DNA of 64,000 nt from Acanthopleura granulata. Lineage: Eukaryota; Mollusca; Polyplacophora; Chitonida; Chitonidae. The position numbers and the translations under genes were made by a program. Within the stretch, counting starts at the first letter, position 1. Every line of letters begins with the position of its first letter. Below, piece by piece: positions 31,450 through 64,000 of this stretch. The stretch lies in assembly GCA_016165875.1 (NCBI GenBank), contig JABBOT010000001.1, positions 37,007,011 through 37,071,010 on the forward strand, in the 5' to 3' direction. Below the pieces are notes generated by a model, which was not told the origin of the DNA, did not search any database, and was given only the letters and a program-made list of their open reading frames with translations.

Positions 31450-33612
31450 CACTAACCTGCAAACCGGATGTTAAAGGGAAAGACAGCTCATGACTGAGGC
31501 ACTGTACATTAAACAGAGTACAAAATTCTCTCTTGAATGCAAAAACTGTTCGAATTTATATGAATTCGTTGCTGAATTATCTTCGTTTGAAGTGAGAAGT
31601 ATTTTGCTGCCCATTGGCGATCTGAAGGCGCCCATGCTTTCAAGCTTATGTGAGATTGACCAATCAGACAGCTAGGAGATATCAGCTCTTCATAAGCTGT
31701 GACGTAAATCTTCTGAACTGACTGTCAATGTAACATATGATAAAATAGGGACAGGGCACTATTTTAAGGATATATGTTTTAATTGTAACAAGTACGTGTG
31801 TGAAGAACACTACAAAGTATTTTCAGATTTTCTTTTCTAGATCATTTTATGTTATAAATTTACAGATATACTTAAGTTTCAAACACAACCCTTGCAGCTT
31901 ACTACAGTCTCAGGTGACAAAAGTGTTCCGCGCTTGGAACAGTTACCTCACAGTCCAGACAGAATGGTGGCGTTTCATGATAGGCGACGAAGTACAGTCA
32001 AATGTCAGTTTCCACTGTCGTAGAGTTTAGAAAAAAATACTTTGCAAAAATAAACATAATATTGTCCAGTCTTCTTGGCAAAATTAACTTTGAACATGCG
32101 CTGTCTTTCACTTTAAGAACTATTATTGTGGACTTCCAATTAACAACAATAACCCCTTGCTTATATTTTGAACAAAACTTTAGTAATATAATATGAATTA
32201 TTGGTTTTTGCTCTGATTTCCTACATTTTCACTGTCAGCAGATTTTCCCTTGATCATGAATAGCAGTAGGGATGAATTTCGGCACATATGCAGTTTGCCA
32301 GGATTAGTACTGATCAGATGTTCACATGCACAAAGCCGGTAACGTTGGCATTAGTATGTATACATGTAGCAACTTGTTTGAAATGTATTAAACGTTGTTT
32401 TTTTCTCTTTTTGTATATGTTGTCTCACTACATTCATTTGCAAGTAGACTTCAGCAGCTACGTAACAACTAGAATTATGTACTTGCCATAAAAAAAATTG
32501 CCAAATCTGTACACTGTCTAGGATTTTATCTATACAGACTACTTATCGTTGGCAGAGGCTATTTTTTAAGTACGAGAGCTGACTTATGTATACAATTATA
32601 CATCTTTCGAGCAACTTAATTTGTTTAAAGGTTGTATCCATGTATTAAACAAAAGCAAATGTGAAGTCACCTATTTCCGCGTTTGAACAGTAAAAGCTGG
32701 GACGAATGTAACAGATAGTCGTCCCAGTTAACGGCACTATTTTTACCCCCGCACATACATGTACACGCACGCAGCAGTGTGGTCTCTGTGTTTGTTAGAG
32801 CCTGAGCGTGTTGTACATGTTGAAAATCAATAGCTACGTTAATGTAAAAGGTTATACGAATCATGCAGGTCAGATTTCATAAGCACGGCTGGCCGAGTGG
32901 AAAGGTACTGAGGAAAATAAAATGTCAAGGTTTCTTTTCCGGTTTGCTACAGAAGATCTCTCGACTTCTTCAGTACTACAGCCAGTTAGATCTCGTCAAG
33001 GGCTAATAATGTAAACTTGATCCTCCAGTGAGGTATTTGAACTGAGCTCGAATTACCCAGCAAAGACACCAGGGTTCTCTCTGTATCCCCTCGGATGTAG
33101 CGAGAGTGGAATAAGACCAGTAACCGTTAAGCATTAATTAATTTATTATCATTAAATTCTTCTTGTTCTTGGCCACCGTATTGTGAACATTTTGGGACTA
33201 TTAATACTGATAATTAGTGTGTTTAACTATATACATTGCCATGCAGGTAATTTAACATAGACAGGAAAATTCGATACAGGTTATGACGGTGAGTCACCAT
33301 GGAGCCACGTGACAATATCGTCACAGAATTCTCTACAGAGTTTGAGGGAAAGCCGTAGGTGTGAAATAGAAGACGTTGAAATGATAGGAGTAGACGATTA
33401 ACTAATTGATCGTTGTTTCATGCCATAAGGAAGGATGTTTCACATGTACGATGACGGTCAATTTTCTTGATTTAGGCAACCGGAGAGCGCAGCGTAAACC
33501 ATCGAACCTTTGATAGGTTACTGTCACACTTTCCTACAACTTTCCCCACTAGTGACTCACACGCACGCGTACCAGGCATGTTGGTGGAGGACATGTGTGT
33601 CCGTGGTTTTCG

Positions 33613-33740
33613 ACGAAGGTCAGGGACCCGTTTTACTAAAAGACTGTAACACTAGGTAAAATGTAACTACCATGGCGACGTATCTCTACAGTATGTGTCG
33701 TCATGACAGTTACTCTTGACATACCTTACAAAACGGGCCT
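33613..33740. mobile_element. Palindromic foldback element, same type
   Basis: Left arm gacccgttttactaaaagac and gtaactaccatggcgac; right arm gtcgtcatgacagttac and ttacaaaacgggcc. It shares the gtaactaccatg core and GGNCC-type ends with 31315-31449. Confidence 0.7.
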
Positions 33741-35936
33741 CATGCTACACAAACGACGACACGAGCGTCGGCGACTGCTTATTGTGACTTATTGTGTAAC
33801 GGTAGGATTACTTCCAGGTCCCCTTGTTGTATGTATACATGACTGGAGAGCTTCGTTGTTGCCATATTACAGTGTAAACAATGATATACATGAAGTTCAA
33901 ATCGCTATATTTTATCAATAACATACCATCTCTAGTTGTGTTTGCCGAAGAGATATAGGTTATGGACCTTCTTTAATTTCAGGCGACAGAACACTGTTAA
34001 GTTACGAACTTTTTATGTCACCAAATGATCGGAAGTCCTAATGGGGCTAATACATGAGCAACGTAACAAAGGTCAAACGGTTATTGCGATGTTCCGTCTT
34101 TGTTAATTCTAGACAACGCTAGCCCGACATTTTGTGAAGCGCAAGTTAACCCACATTTCTAGACTCATCTGAGAGAAACTCATGTGCTGTCATCTATATT
34201 CCTTTGGTTAGGGTTTATAAAGTTACATTGTATAGGGAACATTTTGAAACTTAATAGGCAATTCGTATGATATAACATACAACTACTCTTGTCCATTTAC
34301 AGGCATTTACCTATATCCATACATGTTAAATCAAGATATTTGACGAAATTCGAGCAAAAATATACATGCTGAAGCTATGCAATTAGTGTAGGTTAAATGC
34401 ATAGAGGCTATCGTTCCACAGACGATGCGCATCTGCATTCTATGTTTCTTGCCAGGAACTTATATAGAATGCAAACTTAACCCATATTTACTCATTCAAG
34501 TGGGTCTACATGCCATGCATTTCACACAAAGTTTGAAACTAAAAAGAAATGAATAAATTTTAGTCGAGCAACGTACGTTCCCAGTTGGTGTGAATTCGTG
34601 CACAAACTTACAGAAACTGTTTCCCAACAACGAATGATACATGTCTAACAACCAAGCCAAGTGTAAAATGGGGAAAAAGACAACTGTAAGATCGGTAAGA
34701 GGTAGCAAAACTAAACAAAAGTTGACCGCGCTAAGCATTTTCCGCAGCAACAGGATAAGTTCAATGAACAGTATACATTTCCAATGACACCCTCAACGTT
34801 GATGGCCTCGTGGATGACAACTATAGCAATCTCCCCCCCCCCCCCAAAGTGGGTAACCAACTTGGCTCCTCTTCTGTGGTAACGCTCATGTTGGTCCAGT
34901 TCATGTAAATATTGTTTTCTTGACCTGTGTGGCTGTAATTGGAAACCGAAAAAGAGATGTTTTGTATCCTTCCTAAACACCCTGGGATTGGTGTTCGTGT
35001 TCTCGAAAAGAGGATGTCATTGAGAATTTAATAGGCTCTGAATGGGACTCGCTTGACAGGTAGGATAATGCAATCAGCTGTGGAATACGACATGTTTGTG
35101 TATATATCAGGAACGATACAAGGGGTGCGTTCCATTCGTCGATCTGACCGCCACTGGAGGACGCCGTGTGACGTCGCAATATTCCGGAACACTGGCGGCC
35201 TGTACGCTAACGCAAAGTGAAACGGGATCTCTGCAGTATGTGTTGTCATGACAGTTACAGACACTTTGTCTACACCCGCGGGTTAAGGCAATTAGATTTT
35301 GAATACGGCAAATAGTTTTAAATATACGTGTCTGAAGTAAATTGTCTCGGAGCATGCAAATGTGTCTGACAGTTCCTTTTAATGACCTAGCTCTGAAACA
35401 GCAAATATCTCCTACTTGTTGAAACCCATATCACTATTTATTCATTTCGTTGCTTTATCGCTGTTATATAATAATACGAAAAATAGGTATATAATGTAAA
35501 GATACCATCCAAGACGTACTGAAATGAATGGTGGTATCAGTGGTATTCACTAGCCAAACTGCTAACTTCCCAAACGGGTTCTCTGAAGAGATGACTATAG
35601 GGCTTGACGAAACAATGTGTTGGTGTGTCGACCTCAGCTTTGCATCAGGATGTATGCGGTATTAAGGCGAGGCGCAGACGTTTTATCTCACTGCATTTTT
35701 GCTTCCCTATACACTGTAACACACATCGTGTCAGTGAAACGTTCCAACGCAGCACACAACACCAATTACTGCAATTTTCAGAATGTCAAAACGCACTTTC
35801 AATAGGACATAAAGGCCTTAAAATGATGCTTTTCATGCCAACACTTCAAAATAAGCTTTTAACTGGCCCCAAGAGGAGGATGAATCAATCTAATCACTGA
35901 AAATTTGTCTCATGAAATAGTGCAAACCTTTAAGAA

Positions 35937-36042
35937 CGTATTACGCCGTACTCAAGGATATTTCATTTATACGACGGCGGCCAGCATTATGGTGGGAGGA
36001 GACCGGGCAGAGCCCCGGGGAAACCCACGACCACCCGCAGAG
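35937..36042 (-). repeat. tRNA-derived SINE, family 1, middle fragment
   Basis: From tattacgccgtactcaagga to gaaacccacgaccacccgca; both the AT tail and the tRNA head are missing. Confidence 0.8.
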
Positions 36043-36647
36043 TAAGTTATGTTTGTAAATATGAGTATATGTGCATGCATATCAGGGAGAAACTCAGTTT
36101 TAACGGCCAGGAAAAATGCTATCTTTAAATACTTCAGTAAATACAGATGAACAATTTGGAATAAAATATCTCAACAAATACTTTGTTTAGGAAATAATAT
36201 CAGTTTTAATAAAGACGATCAAGAGAGAAAGAAAATACATTCACATAAATAAATGGTGAAATATAACCAATATATAGACGAAAGTTTTAAATTTTTTTAA
36301 ATATGTTTCTGGTGGGTAAAATTCAGATACGGAACTGGTAGAAATATGTATGACATATCACAGATCGTGAAACAGTTTGCAGACACATTATAAGATACAC
36401 AAGACTAAGCAGATGGAAGTTCAAAACCAATACGGGGCAATTTTGAAATTTCCAGTTGAGGCTAAAACATCTTTATACCTATTTATACCTGTGATAGAGG
36501 CGTGGAAAAAACATTAGCTACTTTCTTATTACAATTAACGTCGTGGGTTTTACAGTCGACTTCAAAAGTGGAAAGAATTTAATCCTTTAATTTCTTCGGC
36601 GGCCGAACACAGTTTGGAATGAATTAAAGAATAGCACAGAATAAATG

Positions 36648-36653
36648 TTTATT
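36648..36653 (-). terminator. Candidate polyadenylation signal of the ferlin gene
   Basis: AATAAA on the minus strand, about 2.75 kb past the ferlin stop. The stretch between is free of SINEs, which fits a long 3' UTR. Motif match only. Confidence 0.25.
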
Positions 36654-39407
36654 TAAGAGCAAATCTCACATTTCTTTAATCCGCAAGAGCTATTATGTAA
36701 CAGGATACATCCATCTTAATAATGTGCAAGGGCGAAGAGAAGAGAAGTTCCTTCAGTTGTCTTTCATCAGCATATACATACATGTAGCATAGATATTATC
36801 AATCTCTAATACACTGTGAAAGAAATACAACTGATAGTTCAGACATACAATACTACAATCTTTTATAAAATATATATATAGGCTCATACATCATGATACA
36901 TACTCATATATCTCATTCTAGAAGGTTTAATTTGTTAATACATCCTGAAGTTATGTCAGACAAGGAGAAGAACAAGACCCAAACAAATCGTCTTCATGAT
37001 GTCATGGTTTATGTTTTTTGTCAGCACTTTTAACATGCTGGACACTGCAACAGGTAACAAGATAACAGTCACAAAGTCTGCCTTTCCAAATGAAGTGTCA
37101 CAAAACTCTGCAGGATAAAGTATTCAAGAAAAGAATCCTGAACATAGGTGGTGTCCACTCCTATAAATCAATTCAGCTTCATCAAACTACTTTTGTTTCA
37201 GAAACCTGATTCCTATTTTCGGCTAATCAGTTGTGAATTCCATTCTGAAGTAACCGTGCAACTATTTAATTACCGGTACATCATGACTATTGTATACATA
37301 ACATCATATAAACACAGTCTTAATAGACTAGATAGAAACCTTCACAATAATAACAGTGAAAACAGCACATTACAACATTCTAATAGTTAAATAAGATTTC
37401 TCTGTTTCATATCATGTTCATGGGAAGACTACCGTCAATACATTTATCACAGCTGAGGACAATGAATACAGAAAACCCTCTCAAAGAATCATCATCTAAC
37501 TTTGGTAAGTGACCGATTGCATTCCCTGCAGGATTCCACACCACGAAAAATATGATTTAAAGCTGGGGGAAAAAATACACAGAAAACCTAATGTGCCATA
37601 CACAATCGCACAGTATTGCAAAAACAAATGTAGACATATATGCTAATGTAGAAGAATTTTTCCACCACGAAAAGGTGCATGTCCAAAGTGCGATTAGTAT
37701 TTGGCTATTTAAATGAAGTACATATATAAATTTATCTGTACACAATTGAATGAAACATCAAGAAGAGATTGACTTTTAATTAAATCTTTCGGGCTCATCA
37801 TCACCTTACATGTAAACGGATAGGATCCTGATTCTATTGCATATCCTGAATGGATCCTACAACAAGCGTGTTGCCAATCTGGGCAGATGATGTGCGAGCA
37901 ATGTAAAACAGCTGGACTGCTCTAACAATGTTACAGTGGGGCAATCTTACATGCACCAAGGTTGTATTATTTGAATGACCAAACAGTGCCCCTAGTTTAC
38001 AATGCCATGGTTATTTCACAGCCAAAATACATTTGAGCCATCTCATTCGTATTATACCATCTCACAGAAATAGTGAGGAAAACTTAAGACCAGACCTTAT
38101 TGTACGATTTGTCCATTAGACAGGTTCAACACGTCAAAACAATCTACTAAACACACTAAGCCCAAAAACTTGTCCAATTACGGTTTTTCTGAAAAGATTT
38201 TCTCCAACACTTTTGAACATCTCATTAACAGATAATTAGCAAATCTTTTTACATGTACATTAACAATACCAGTATTACATTTTTTTCAACTCAACATGAC
38301 ATATCCCACGACATTCTTCCATTTTTTATGTCTAACGTTTTCCTGTGACCTGAATCAGAGAGAAACAAATGTATTCTACCTTATTTAAAACTCTCTAATA
38401 AAATGCCTCCTGAAGCTAGAATCCTGGGTGAGGTGTAGTGTCCGATTTTTTTCTAGAATAGAACAGTGAAACTAGACAGATTTCAGATGTTAACAGTATA
38501 GTATCACAGAATGATAAAACAAGACGACTGCTCATCCTCAGAGCATCTCCTTTCTCACAAGGTATCACTCTTGACAATGGAACATCCAAACAACATTGCA
38601 GGGTTCATCCCGTATGGGTCTAAAATATATTAACAACCTCTCCGGCAAGAGCTCCCTGGAATGAATAAGGGGGGATAAGATCAGGTTACTGGATGTGGAA
38701 TGACTATAAACTCATCCGCGCCGCAAGGCAGCGAGCAGCAGGCTGCACAAAGGTGGTAAAACAAAACTGCTGTGCATAGCAGGGGCCAATACAAATAGCA
38801 ATTCGCTCAGTGCAGGAGGAAAATAATGGACAGTGCACGGGGCAAATGATACTCACTACCCTCTGGTAAAGCCTTTGCTCTTTACTTGTGCCAAAGGTGT
38901 TTTTAATAAAGTGCCAAGAGATTTAGAACAGTGCCAAGGAATTTTGATAAGTGCTAAGGGTTTTGATAAGTGCAGGGGAAATGCCCTTTTAGTATGTAAG
39001 GAATATTTGCTCTGTGCAAGGGAGCATAACTTGATCATCATTCTGTGCAATGGAGCATTTGATCTTCAGTCTATGCAAAGGAGCATAATTTGATCTTCAC
39101 CCTATGTAAGTGAGCACAATTTGATCTTCACTCTATGCAAGGGAGCATTTGATCTTCAGTCTCTGCGAGTTAGCATTTGATCTGGAACTGGGGATACAAG
39201 GAAAAAATAAAAACCAGGGCTGGGAGAAAACTGCCAATTCACACAAAACAAACGTGCGCCAATAAGTTGCAGGGTTCTTGTGGCCATAAAGTCGCCAATC
39301 TTCAGTAAATGGCAGTGGTGACGCGCGATATAGCCTCCTTGACAGAAGAGCTCTTGAAAGAAGGCAGAAAACATTGGTGCTCAGATGAAAGTGCTGCCCA
39401 GCTGGCT
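36654..39407 (-). other. Probable 3' UTR and downstream flank of the ferlin gene
   Basis: No coding exon. A degenerate tandem repeat (38870-39185) sits a few hundred bases past the stop. No SINE is seen. Confidence 0.35.
38870..39185. repeat. Degenerate minisatellite in the ferlin 3' flank
   Basis: Six or more units of about 28-32 bp built on atgcaagggagcat and ttgatcttcactct, preceded by shorter gtgccaagg-type units. Unit length varies because of a variable aaatttg insert. Confidence 0.7.

Positions 39408-64000
<24,593 letters not shown>

Larger units (their letters stand above)
30331..36640. other. Intergenic stretch without recognised genes
   Basis: Short open frames only, none with splice context or family resemblance. 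It holds two foldback elements, a SINE fragment at 35937-36042 and a poly-C run near 34836, and separates the EF-hand cluster from the ferlin gene. Confidence 0.5.

Noticed and set aside
32882..33060. tRNA-Leu/Ser-like start (ggctggccgagtgg)
   Set aside because: The rest of the cloverleaf is missing; probably an old SINE head or chance.
34711..35355. Minus-strand open frames of 68-89 residues
   Set aside because: Mutually overlapping, low-quality and beside a poly-C run; nothing recognisable.

Overview
This window is animal nuclear DNA: AT-rich, with small coding exons bounded by GT-AG splice sites, long introns, and many tRNA-derived SINEs ending in an (AAAT)n tail. I recognise the two SINE families as types common in molluscs, so a mollusc or a close lophotrochozoan relative is likely, but this rests on pattern memory and not on a search. 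All exon borders were read by eye from splice motifs and phase continuity. They form consistent chains but are not backed by transcripts.

Layout. (1) Positions 107-956, plus strand: the last two coding exons of an unrecognised membrane protein whose 5' part lies outside the window. (2) Positions 3595-30330, minus strand: a tandem cluster of secreted calcium-binding proteins with four EF-hands. Copy A (3595-8029) and copy B (12103-17026) are intact, with identical exon phases and near-identical exon lengths. Copy 3 (21233-25262) and copy 4 (26441-30330) are decayed: they keep a few recognisable exons with deletions, frameshifts and missing pieces. Copy 4 still carries a promoter block homologous to that of copy B. 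SINEs, short inverted-repeat elements, satellites and local duplications fill the spaces. (3) Positions 30331-39407: no gene found; the right part is probably the 3' UTR and downstream flank of the next gene. (4) Positions 39408-64000, minus strand: the 3' two-fifths or so of a ferlin (dysferlin/myoferlin type). Twenty-two exons encode about 840 residues: the end of the C2D region, a linker with a phase-symmetric cassette exon and a Lys/Glu-rich exon, two calcium-type C2 domains, the C-terminal ferlin region, one transmembrane helix and a ten-residue tail. The 5' half of the gene is beyond position 64000.

How the parts relate. The EF-hand proteins are predicted to act outside the cell or in the secretory pathway. 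The ferlin is a tail-anchored calcium sensor for membrane fusion or repair. Nothing in the sequence links the two beyond calcium. The least described part is the EF-hand cluster: a lineage-type gene family caught in birth and death, in which each protein is itself built from a duplicated two-exon EF-hand-pair module.
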